DNA of 64,000 bases, from assembly GCF_018476905.1 (NCBI RefSeq), contig NZ_JAHCVK010000001.1, forward strand, positions 1,116,001-1,180,000, in the 5' to 3' direction. The notes under the pieces were generated by a model, which was not told where the DNA came from, searched no databases, and saw only the letters and a list, made by a program, of their open reading frames with translations. The translations under genes were made by a program, and so were the position numbers. Within the stretch, counting starts at the first letter, position 1; each line of letters opens with the position of its first letter. Below are positions 40,164 through 49,298 of the stretch, piece after piece. The DNA is from Geomobilimonas luticola (GTDB taxonomy: Bacteria > Desulfobacterota > Desulfuromonadia > Geobacterales > Geobacteraceae).

Positions 40164-40386
40164 CAGTTCCCTTTTCTCATGTTGTCAATGCGATTCTTTA
40201 CCGCCATCAGACGCATTTTCGCCCAGAAGAATCAGTGGCAAGCAGTGCAAGTCCGATCGGGATCACGACGACAGCCGGTCCTGCCAGCACGACCATGGCT
40301 ATTCCTATCGCCAGAATCGTGAAGCCGATCACGGTTATGGTCAGCCGTTTGGCCTGTTTTACCGTATGGATGATAATGTGATTCAA
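40163..40386 (-). pseudogene. PGPGW-type small membrane protein gene, frameshifted
   Basis: From a TTG start at 40386 the frame reads NHIIIHTVKQAKRLTITVIG, then a membrane segment and AGPAVVVIPIGLALLATD, which is the PGPGW-family pattern. It then stops early at 40207 (59 residues). Shifting frame by one base after LATD restores FFWAKMRLMAVKNRIDNMR and a stop that overlaps the terC start (TGATG). One base has probably been lost near 40225-40230. A sequencing error is possible. Confidence 0.72.
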
Positions 40387-40401
40387 TATTCAGCCTGCCG
40401 G

Positions 40402-40701
40402 TTAATCGAACAACTCCTCAAGGAATGACTTTTTCCGGTAGGGCTTGTGACCATGTCCATTGTGATAATCTGGAGCATGTTTTTTGTCATAGTGCGGCTG
40501 CTGTTGAGGATAGCCGGGTTGATTCAAATACTGCGGAGGGGGAGGCGTGCTGACGGTCTCCCGGGAGGCCGAACGTTCGATAATCTTGTCGAGCTCTCCG
40601 CGGTCGAGCCAGACGCCGCGGCATTCGGGGCAGTAATCGATCTCAACTCCCTGACGATCGGACATAACCAGGTTGACGGATGTGCAGACGGGACATTTCA
40701 T
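40402..40701 (-). CDS. zf-TFIIB-type zinc-ribbon protein
   Basis: This 99-residue protein has a zinc ribbon (MKCPVCTSVNLVMSDRQGVEI, then YCPECRGVWLDRGELDKII), matching the zf-TFIIB domain family. A Pro/His/Gln-rich linker and a basic C-terminus ending in FLEELFD follow. A strong AAGGAGG site precedes it. Role unknown; it sits inside the putative Mn-riboswitch operon. Confidence 0.85.
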   Translation of the reverse strand: MKCPVCTSVNLVMSDRQGVEIDYCPECRGVWLDRGELDKIIERSASRETVSTPPPPQYLNQPGYPQQQPHYDKKHAPDYHNGHGHKPYRKKSFLEELFD

Positions 40702-40764
40702 GTGTTGTTCCTCCTTTTTGTTTAGTGCTATTCGTGTTCAAGTGAGTCCGTACAAATACGATTG

Positions 40765-40989
40765 TTAAACGTCGAGACACAACCTCTTCCGCTTCGCTAT
40801 CCATAATTCAAGGGCTTCCCTGACTATTTCCGAGATGTTTCTGGCGCTTGATTTTGTAATTTTCTCCAACTCGCGCTTTTCCTGATCGCTGATGCGCAGG
40901 GAGACTACGTTGGTCAATGCGCTTTCATCCCTATGCCGCTTCGCCTTCTGTTTCGTTTCGCCGCGATACTGTTTCTGGTGATGCTGCAT
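40765..40989 (-). CDS. ribbon-helix-helix (CopG/Arc-type) protein
   Basis: This 74-residue protein has a basic N-terminus and a ribbon-helix-helix core (VVSLRISDQEKRELEKITK, NISEIVREALELWIA). It could be a small transcriptional regulator. No toxin gene is adjacent. AAGGAG precedes the start. Confidence 0.75.
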   Translation of the reverse strand: MQHHQKQYRGETKQKAKRHRDESALTNVVSLRISDQEKRELEKITKSSARNISEIVREALELWIAKRKRLCLDV

Positions 40990-41041
40990 GGCCTCTGCTC
41001 CTTTCGTTTCAGGTTAATGTTTTGATATTGTCATACTGTCA

Positions 41042-41605
41042 TCAGCTTGCTTTAGTACCGCTCAGGTGAGTAACGTTCACCACCTCGCTAGTCGGAGCAT
41101 TTTTCAGCCAGGCATAGATATCCTCGATCTCCCGTTCCAGATTCAGCCGCTCCGGAGAACCGATAGCCAATGCTTTGGCTTTTTCCCCGATATCACGACT
41201 TTTAAGGCCCAACTCTTCGGCCTTCTTTGTAAGGCGGGCCTCTACTGCTCGCTTGTTTCCCGACGCGGTCAACACCAGTCGGTGCTCATCCTGCTCCTGT
41301 ACCGTCAAGGCCTTGTTGCAGTAGGTGGTGCCCGCTGCCACATGAATGCCGTCCACCGGACAGGAGAGTTCATAGTATCTAGCGGTGAATCTGCCGGTCC
41401 CCCCTGCTTCTTTCAGCGCATCTTTTGCTGCCAGACCGAGACGTGCCCCAAATATGGTCCCGGCACAAACATGCCCGTGGAATGCCTCCAGTTGGCTGTA
41501 AAGCGCCGGGGGTGGGTTTCCATCACCGGCATACGAGTTGGTGCCCATGACCGCCAAGGCCATAACACCGGCAAATGCTACACAGGGAACGATCTTAAGA
41601 TTCAT
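41042..41605 (-). CDS. secreted FmdE-like domain protein
   Basis: A signal peptide (CVAFAGVMALAVMGTNSYAG) precedes an FmdE-type domain with EAFHGHVCAGTIFGARLGLAA and a second Cys motif (YELSCPVDGIHVAAGTTYCN). FmdE is named from a formylmethanofuran dehydrogenase subunit; bacterial stand-alone versions probably bind a metal and have no known role. GGAGG site. The export signal is unusual for this domain and suggests periplasmic action. Confidence 0.82.
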   Translation of the reverse strand: MNLKIVPCVAFAGVMALAVMGTNSYAGDGNPPPALYSQLEAFHGHVCAGTIFGARLGLAAKDALKEAGGTGRFTARYYELSCPVDGIHVAAGTTYCNKALTVQEQDEHRLVLTASGNKRAVEARLTKKAEELGLKSRDIGEKAKALAIGSPERLNLEREIEDIYAWLKNAPTSEVVNVTHLSGTKAS

Positions 41606-41634
41606 ACAATACCTCCGTGATTAGATTGTGGCGA

Positions 41635-42492
41635 TTACCGCAAACCGGTTGCCAAGTTTTCCAGCCTGGATATGCGCTCTTCCATCGGCGGGTGCGTCGA
41701 GAAGAGCGACATCAGTGAACCGCCAGTGAGTGGGTTGACGATGAACATGTGAGCCGTAGCTGGTTGAGCCGCCTGCATCGGGATCATCTGCGAAGCGTTA
41801 TGCAGCTTGCGCAGGGCATTAGCAAGGGCCAGCGGTCTGCCACAGATTCTGGCCCCGGTCTCGTCAGCCAGGTATTCCCGGGATCGCGAGACAGCCATCT
41901 GAATCAGCATGGCGGCAATGGGGGCGACAATAGCCATCACAAGGGAACCGATCAGCCCGCCGCCCCCTTCCTCGTCATCACTTCGCCCAGCGCCAAGCAT
42001 GGCTCCCCACTGGAGCATATTGCCGATCATGGAGATGGCGCCGGCAAAGGTGGCGGCAATGGTACCAACCAGGATGTCCCGGTTTTGCACATGGGCCAGT
42101 TCGTGGGCCATAACACCTTCCAGTTCCTCCGGCGAGAGAATGCGTAGTATCCCCTCCGTGGCAGCGACTGCCGCATGCTGCGGGTTGCGGCCGGTTGCGA
42201 AGGCGTTGGGGCTCTGGTCGGGGATGATATAGACCTTGGGCATCGGCAGGCCGGCACGTTGCGCCAACCGTCGGACCATTCCGTAAAAGGCGGGATGGTC
42301 GTGCTCGCCGATTTCCTGCGCCCCGTACATCCTGAGGACGATCTTGTCGGAAAACCAGTAGGAGAAGAAGTTCATGGCGGCTGCCATGAAGAAGGCGAAG
42401 ACCATGCCGGTCTTGCCGCCGATGGCGCTGCCCATCATCACCATCATGACAGTCAGCAGGGAGAGAAGAAGGGTTGTCTTGAGTCTGTTCAT
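41635..42492 (-). CDS. htpX: HtpX-family membrane metalloprotease (M48)
   Basis: This 285-residue protein has two N-terminal membrane segments (residues ~5-45), the zinc motif HELAH in [16 protein letters not shown] near residue 128, another membrane pair, and the third-ligand region [13 protein letters not shown]. HtpX degrades misfolded inner-membrane proteins. It is preceded by a yybP-ykoY-like riboswitch and a terminator hairpin, so its expression likely responds to Mn2+. GGAGG site. Confidence 0.94.
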   Translation of the reverse strand: MNRLKTTLLLSLLTVMMVMMGSAIGGKTGMVFAFFMAAAMNFFSYWFSDKIVLRMYGAQEIGEHDHPAFYGMVRRLAQRAGLPMPKVYIIPDQSPNAFATGRNPQHAAVAATEGILRILSPEELEGVMAHELAHVQNRDILVGTIAATFAGAISMIGNMLQWGAMLGAGRSDDEEGGGGLIGSLVMAIVAPIAAMLIQMAVSRSREYLADETGARICGRPLALANALRKLHNASQMIPMQAAQPATAHMFIVNPLTGGSLMSLFSTHPPMEERISRLENLATGLR

Positions 42493-42550
42493 TGTTCATT
42501 ACCTCCGACGATGCTGCCAATAAAATCTTGGCTTTTTTATCGCCGGGGGT

Positions 42551-42598
42551 AATAAAAAAGACCTTTACCCCCGGCATGGATGCCTGGATAAAGGTCTT
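42551..42598 (-). terminator. riboswitch expression-platform terminator
   Basis: In the RNA, AAGACCTTTA pairs with TAAAGGTCTT, with a GC-rich inner stem (CCAGGCATCC / GCCGGGGG region), followed by a run of T. The same AAGACCTTTA forms the 3' side of the aptamer P1 helix, so the two structures exclude each other. Confidence 0.85.
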
Positions 42599-42693
42599 GT
42601 TGGCAGGTGTCTGCCCCGGTTCCGGGTCTTTCGACCGTATTGACGGAATCCGGGTCGGCCTTTTCGGGTGGCCGATAACTACTCCCCTTTACG
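42589..42693 (-). promoter_or_regulatory. yybP-ykoY family riboswitch (Mn2+ aptamer)
   Basis: The minus-strand leader has the family's conserved blocks in order: AAAGGGGAGTAG at the 5' side, GTCAATACG in the middle, a GACACCTGCC block, and AACAAGACCTTTA at the 3' side, which pairs with the 5' TAAAGG to close P1. The family senses Mn2+ and controls mntP, terC/alx and P-type ATPases. With the terminator below, ligand binding should favour read-through into htpX and the genes behind it, ending with terC. Confidence 0.85.
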
Positions 42694-42701
42694 TTGATCT
42701 T

Positions 42702-42730
42702 AACGTAATGATTGGCGACTCAAATGTCAA
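42702..42730 (-). promoter_or_regulatory. promoter of the riboswitch-htpX transcript
   Basis: A consensus -35 (TTGACA, 42730-42725) and a weak -10 (TACGTT, 42707-42702) are separated by 17 bases. The predicted start of transcription falls right at the 5' edge of the riboswitch. Confidence 0.55.
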
Positions 42731-42791
42731 GTGCTTTGATAAACAGCTTTGATAAAGAGGCGATATGCCACTCGGACATGAAGTAATTATC

Positions 42792-42805
42792 TTGATGCAG
42801 GTCAA
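42792..42805 (+). promoter_or_regulatory. FNR/CRP-family binding site
   Basis: TTGATGCAGGTCAA is identical to the site at 18201-18214 and lies 36 bp upstream of the start codon. Its exact conservation between otherwise diverged upstream regions supports function. Confidence 0.65.
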
Positions 42806-42840
42806 AGTATTGCGACGAAACGTATGATATCCATGTAATC

Positions 42841-43179
42841 ATGAGAATACTTCGTAAGGCCATAAAGAATGTTGCCATCTTGACGCTGATGGTAATTCTG
42901 ATTATGCCTGCCGCTGTTCATGCCCATACCCTGGAATTGCTGGGGGCTGAAACGACCCATGCGGCTGGTGGCGGTTGTCATGATGCAGATAACGGCACTG
43001 ATCAGGGAACGAACGACGACCACCAGCTTGATGTTCGCTGCTGTGAACTTGACACCCCTTACGTCCTCCCATTCTTCCAGTCCCTTGTAACTCCTGCCGT
43101 GACCGGTAAACTTACCTTGCATTTCAGCAGCAGGCAACGTGACGGTTATTCCAGAAGGATCTACAAGCCTCCCCGATAG
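42841..43179 (+). CDS. small secreted CC-motif protein, copy B
   Basis: This 112-residue homologue of the 18250 gene has the same length. Its signal is VAILTLMVILIMPAAVHAHT, followed by GGCHDADNGTDQG, VRCCELDTPYVLP and the same SRRIYKPPR end. The Cys positions are fully conserved while the His/Asp linker has drifted, which supports real coding selection. Confidence 0.65.
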   Translation: MRILRKAIKNVAILTLMVILIMPAAVHAHTLELLGAETTHAAGGGCHDADNGTDQGTNDDHQLDVRCCELDTPYVLPFFQSLVTPAVTGKLTLHFSSRQRDGYSRRIYKPPR

Positions 43180-43250
43180 CCTTTCCGGTTTCAGAATGAG
43201 AAATTCACCGTAACGGCTTATCAACAACCATATTTATAGGAGGCATTTCG

Positions 43251-43895
43251 ATGAAAACGATACAGATAGCAAAAATCACATTAACAGGAATCGCCGCGGC
43301 AGTGGCGCTTACCTTCGCAATCCCCAATAATGCAGCAGCCCATTGCGACACGCTTGATGGCCCTGTTATCCAGGATGCCCATAAGGCGTTGGAGGCGAAA
43401 GACATCACCCCGGTACTCAAATGGGTGAAAGCGAAAGATGAAAAAGCGGTCAAAGCTGCGTTTCAGAAGGCACTGTCAGCAAAAGGGGCGAACGCAGAAG
43501 CTGCCCACAACAAGTTCTTCGCTACTCTGGTGAAGATCCATCGGGCCGGTGAAGGCGCTCCCTACACGGGATTAAAGCCGGCCGGTACCGTGGAACCTGC
43601 GGTGGCCGAAGCAGACAATGCACTGGCAAGCGGCTCAGCTGATGCACTGGTAAAGCTGGTAACAGATGATATTACAGCGGGCATAAAGAAACGCTACGAG
43701 AGAACCGCTGCCACCTACAAGCACAAGGATGAAAGCGTTGCTCAGGGGCGAGAGTTCGTTGAGGCGTATGTGGAGTTCACGCATTACGTGGAAAAACTTC
43801 ACATGGATGCCATCGGAAAAGGCGCTCATGGTGAGCATAAGGAACATACCAAGCAGCATGGTGACCATGCCGGGCATGGCGCAGACAAACACTGA
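43251..43895 (+). CDS. DUF6448 family secreted protein, copy B
   Basis: This 214-residue near-twin of the 18662 gene keeps the signal peptide, HCDTLDGPVIQDAHKALEA start and His-rich tail (HGEHKEHTKQHGDHAGHG). About 17 substitutions, mostly conservative, and no gaps separate the two copies. AGGAGG site. Function unknown. Confidence 0.86.
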   Translation: MKTIQIAKITLTGIAAAVALTFAIPNNAAAHCDTLDGPVIQDAHKALEAKDITPVLKWVKAKDEKAVKAAFQKALSAKGANAEAAHNKFFATLVKIHRAGEGAPYTGLKPAGTVEPAVAEADNALASGSADALVKLVTDDITAGIKKRYERTAATYKHKDESVAQGREFVEAYVEFTHYVEKLHMDAIGKGAHGEHKEHTKQHGDHAGHGADKH

Positions 43896-43905
43896 CAGGT
43901 AGACG

Positions 43906-43931
43906 AAAGGGGCTCATCACTGAGCCCCTTT
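43906..43931 (+). terminator. intrinsic terminator after DUF6448 copy B
   Basis: The 11-bp stem AAAGGGGCTCA / TGAGCCCCTTT has a 4-base loop. Relative to copy A, the top of the stem has changed on both sides while staying paired. Confidence 0.88.
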
Positions 43932-44065
43932 CTGTCTTTGTGTATAGGCCAGATTAAGGTACTAGGAGATCGGGACTTCGATATAAATATAGATATGGTC
44001 CGGAGAGGTGCGTCCGATATTGGAAAGCTTAACACTCCGTCGAAGTGTAACAGCCTGTTATTTCG

Positions 44066-44575
44066 GTGTTTACGTGCAAATCCAGGGGTGTGTTAACCTT
44101 TCTCTACTATACCCACTTAAAACGGCACTCGTTCTCAATTCAAATTCCTCTCGAAAAACAGCAGCTTCCCGGTTATCCCGAATTCCCTATCACAGTCGGC
44201 GAACACATCCGTAAGAAACGAATGGATCTTGGCCTCCTCCAGAGAGAAGTAGCAGAGATCATCGGCGTCACCGAATCCTCAATCTGGAACTGGGAACATG
44301 GCACCGAACCAGAACTGCAATATAATCCAAGAATTATCAAATTTCTAGGTTATATTCCGTTCGACTGCCCGGATGACACAGTGGGGCGGCTTGCGTGGTA
44401 CAAGAGAGCGATGGGGATGAACCTGGATCATCTGGGTGAAGCGATGGGGCGTGATCCGGAGCAGTTATCAGACTGGTTGAGTGGAAGACATAACCCATTT
44501 ACGAAGAACCGAGAGAAGATCGAGCTGTTTCTGGAAAACCAGAAAATCTTCCTTCTGCCAGAGATAAAACTATGA
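44066..44575 (+). CDS. tandem helix-turn-helix (Xre-like) protein, copy 2
   Basis: This protein of up to 169 residues has the conserved leader ([14 protein letters not shown]), the Xre-type HTH ([23 protein letters not shown]), a [12 protein letters not shown] linker and a second HTH-like segment (LDHLGEAMGRDPEQLSDWLSG). The start may instead be the GTG at 44090, which is the codon conserved in all three copies; neither has a good ribosome site. Between copies the first HTH is nearly invariant and the second has diverged, so the second may set specificity. Its convergent partner starts at 44971. Confidence 0.72.
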   Translation: MFTCKSRGVLTFLYYTHLKRHSFSIQIPLEKQQLPGYPEFPITVGEHIRKKRMDLGLLQREVAEIIGVTESSIWNWEHGTEPELQYNPRIIKFLGYIPFDCPDDTVGRLAWYKRAMGMNLDHLGEAMGRDPEQLSDWLSGRHNPFTKNREKIELFLENQKIFLLPEIKL

Positions 44576-44632
44576 TTATCTTCTCTCGTAAAGGGAAGCA
44601 ATCAATTCCTTCACCTCCGGCACAACTTGCCG

Positions 44633-44971
44633 TCAAAAATCATCATTGACTTTAACCGCTTTGCGTACCCGCTTGGGCAGCAAGGCCAGTTTATCGTCAA
44701 TGTGCCTCCCGAAGGTGTAGCGGATCGAATTAGCTTCGTCGCTAAAAAACTTCACTCCGACAATGTTGGCGACCTCGAACACCAGACCGATCTCACACTT
44801 CGGGTCGCCACGCTCGATTTTCTGCAAGGTCCTTCTGGAAATGCCGGCGCGTCCCGACAGGTCCTCCTCGGTCATCTTACGCTCTTTCCTGCCAAGTCGG
44901 ATGAGTTTGCCCAGCAGTTCAACTGCATCCAGGGTCTGACGGAGATATGTGCGGTTCATAGGAGATGCCAT
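44633..44971 (-). CDS. HipB-like helix-turn-helix regulator, copy 2
   Basis: This 112-residue protein has an Xre-family HTH (MTEEDLSGRAGISRRTLQKIERG) preceded by a helical arm (LLGKLIRLGRKERK) and followed by a basic tail. The layout resembles HipB-type antitoxin/repressors, but no HipA kinase is encoded nearby. An inverted repeat suitable for autoregulation lies 17 bp upstream of its start. Confidence 0.75.
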   Translation of the reverse strand: MASPMNRTYLRQTLDAVELLGKLIRLGRKERKMTEEDLSGRAGISRRTLQKIERGDPKCEIGLVFEVANIVGVKFFSDEANSIRYTFGRHIDDKLALLPKRVRKAVKVNDDF

Positions 44972-44987
44972 AAATCACATTTTGCTT

Positions 44988-45026
44988 ATTATCGTAGCCA
45001 TAAGGCCAATTATTGATTACGATAAT
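44988..45026 (-). promoter_or_regulatory. inverted-repeat operator of HipB-like copy 2
   Basis: The half sites ATTATCGTA and TACGATAAT form a perfect 9-bp inverted repeat with a 21-base spacer, about two helical turns. Similar repeats sit at the same place before copies 3 and 4. Confidence 0.7.
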
Positions 45027-45197
45027 AGCCATATTGTGGCGATTGCGTCAACCGGATTACATCCGAGCGGTCACTTTCGCTCTGCTAACTGCCTCCCACC
45101 ATGTTCGTCCACCCCAAGAGTGGATGACTATTTGTATTTGCGTAAATATTTTGCCAATCGTGTTGACATTTATAGAAGGTGTAGTACCATTCCTCCT

Positions 45198-45220
45198 AAT
45201 CAGGAATGATTATTGACTGG
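45198..45220 (+). promoter_or_regulatory. putative Fur/PerR-type box at the regulator start
   Basis: AATCA-GGAA-TGATT is a perfect palindrome, followed by ATTGACTGG. The 20 bases from 45201 recur with two changes at 45721, upstream of the Dps-like gene. The annotated ATG of the regulator lies inside the palindrome. Confidence 0.5.
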
Positions 45221-45655
45221 GGTGTTATTATCAAACGGGAACAGTTCAAAAAAGCGATTGTTAAGGGGCTGAAAGAACGGGGAATGAAACTGACTCCCCA
45301 GCGGCGGACTATTGTCGACATCTTGACCCTTGACAATTGTCATCCCTCTGCCATGACCATCTATCGGGCGGCACGGGAAAAACACCCTAAAATCAGCCTC
45401 TCTACTGTTTACTCCACCCTGTCTCTACTTAAATCTCTCAAGCTGGTCAGGGAGTTGGAGTTTGAAGCTATGGATAATCGATATGATATGGATACAAGCA
45501 ATCACCTCAATCTGATCTGTACCCGTTGCGGGCGGATTGAGGATTTCACCGATACTGCCATGATCCCCCCTGAAATAGTTGAGAAACTAACTGGCTTCAA
45601 GGTGCATGACGTGCGTTTTGAATATTACGGCGTGTGCAGCAAATGTGCTCAATAG
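45206..45655 (+). CDS. Fur/PerR-family metalloregulator
   Basis: This 149-residue protein has the Fur winged HTH (GMKLTPQRRTIVDIL, HPSAMTIYRAAREKHPKISLSTVYSTLSLL), the HLNLICTRCG metal and structural Cys pair, and a final CSKC. It precedes a Dps-like ferritin, katG and rubrerythrin, so a peroxide-sensing PerR role is more likely than iron-sensing Fur. No other in-frame ATG exists before codon 27, and the usual N-terminal helix would then be lost, so the first ATG is kept. Confidence 0.88.
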   Translation: MIIDWGVIIKREQFKKAIVKGLKERGMKLTPQRRTIVDILTLDNCHPSAMTIYRAAREKHPKISLSTVYSTLSLLKSLKLVRELEFEAMDNRYDMDTSNHLNLICTRCGRIEDFTDTAMIPPEIVEKLTGFKVHDVRFEYYGVCSKCAQ

Positions 45656-45720
45656 CCTCGTATCAAAACGCATTCCAGGGCAAGAAACCATTTCGCTCAC
45701 CATTTTTTTTGCGCATTAAG

Positions 45721-45740
45721 CAGGAATGATTCTTGATTGG
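45721..45740 (+). promoter_or_regulatory. second Fur/PerR-type box, upstream of the Dps-like gene
   Basis: CAGGAATGATTCTTGATTGG matches 45201-45220 at 18 of 20 positions and lies ~105 bp before the Dps-like start codon. It supports control of this operon by the adjacent regulator. Confidence 0.5.
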
Positions 45741-45844
45741 TTGAGTAATATATTGCGGCACAATGCTTAATTCCACGTAAACACTATCCGGCATGCCCGG
45801 ATAGCAGGAAAAGCTAAAACTATATTTTCAAAAAGGAGAAGAAC

Positions 45845-48615
<2,771 letters not shown>

Positions 48616-48722
48616 TCCGGCTGAGAGGCTAAAACAGGTAAACCGTAGTGCTGAAGGATGTTTCACACAATTATCCCGGGTGCTCTTTAGATCACCCAAT
48701 CTAAAACCAGGAGGTAGCACCA

Positions 48723-49223
48723 GTGTCCACAAAAGAGAATCTCGCCGGAGCCTTTGCCGGTGAAAGTCAGGCCAACCGCAAATATCTTGCATTTGCCAAA
48801 CAGGCCGAGGTAGACGGCTTCCCACAGGTAGCCAAACTGTTCCGGGCAGCCGCCCATGCCGAAACCATCCACGCCCATGCCCATCTGCGAGCTATGGGTG
48901 GAATCAAGAAGACCGCCGAAAACCTGGTGGAAGCGATAGAAGGTGAAGGATTCGAATTCCAGCAGATGTATCCACCTTATCTGGAAGAAGCACAGAAAGA
49001 GGGGGATAAGATGGCGGAGATTTCGTTCCGCAACGCCCTGGCTGTTGAGGAAATCCACCACGACCTGTACCAGAAGGCTGCCGCTGCCGTTAACAGTGGC
49101 GGTGACCTGACTGCACGACCTGTCTATGTCTGTGAAGTCTGCGGCAATACGGTTTATGACGGGGCTCCGGACAAATGCCAGGTCTGTGGCGTACCTAAAG
49201 AACGTTTCACCCTGATTAACTGA
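48723..49223 (+). CDS. rubrerythrin
   Basis: This 166-residue protein has an N-terminal di-iron four-helix domain (AGAFAGESQANRKYLAFAKQA, AAAHAETIHAHAHL, ALAVEEIHHDLYQKA) and a C-terminal rubredoxin-like FeCys4 domain (CEVCGNTVYDGAPDKCQVCG). It reduces hydrogen peroxide with electrons from rubredoxin/NADH. The start is GTG with an AGGAGG site. Confidence 0.96.
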   Translation: MSTKENLAGAFAGESQANRKYLAFAKQAEVDGFPQVAKLFRAAAHAETIHAHAHLRAMGGIKKTAENLVEAIEGEGFEFQQMYPPYLEEAQKEGDKMAEISFRNALAVEEIHHDLYQKAAAAVNSGGDLTARPVYVCEVCGNTVYDGAPDKCQVCGVPKERFTLIN

Positions 49224-49253
49224 TCCGTAACCAATCAGAATTGATGAATCACC

Positions 49254-49280
49254 CGGCCACTGTCAATCCGACAGTGGCCG
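49254..49280 (+). terminator. 11-bp hairpin between rubrerythrin and the reductase
   Basis: A perfect stem CGGCCACTGTC / GACAGTGGCCG has a 5-base loop and is followed by TCTATTC rather than a clean T-run. It may attenuate rather than fully stop transcription. Confidence 0.55.
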
Positions 49281-49298
49281 TCTATTCAGGAGGATTTT

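Larger units (their letters stand above)
42791..43931 (+). repeat. duplicated secreted-protein module, copy B
   Basis: This is the second copy of the 18200-19342 segment: FNR-type box, CC-motif protein, DUF6448 protein and terminator, in the same orientation. It is followed after about 90 bp by the fullest copy of the two-repressor module. Confidence 0.9.
44020..45119. repeat. dispersed two-repressor module, fullest copy (copy 2)
   Basis: The ~1.1 kb unit holds a plus-strand tandem-HTH gene and a convergent minus-strand HipB-like gene with its operator. Its left flank (from TTGGAAAGCTTAACACTCCG) is shared with copy 3 at 52676. Its right flank (GATTGCGTCAACCG ... CATCCGAGC ... GTCACTTT) is shared with copy 4, which ends near 56245. 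Copy 1 at 19846 holds only the left gene. No transposase, terminal inverted repeat or target duplication was found. Confidence 0.82.

Noticed and set aside
44020-44095. Possible integron attC site left of the HTH gene (GCTTAAC ... GTTAACC)
   Set aside because: The right-hand core does not fit GTTRRRY, copy 3 has GTGCACC there, and no integrase is present.
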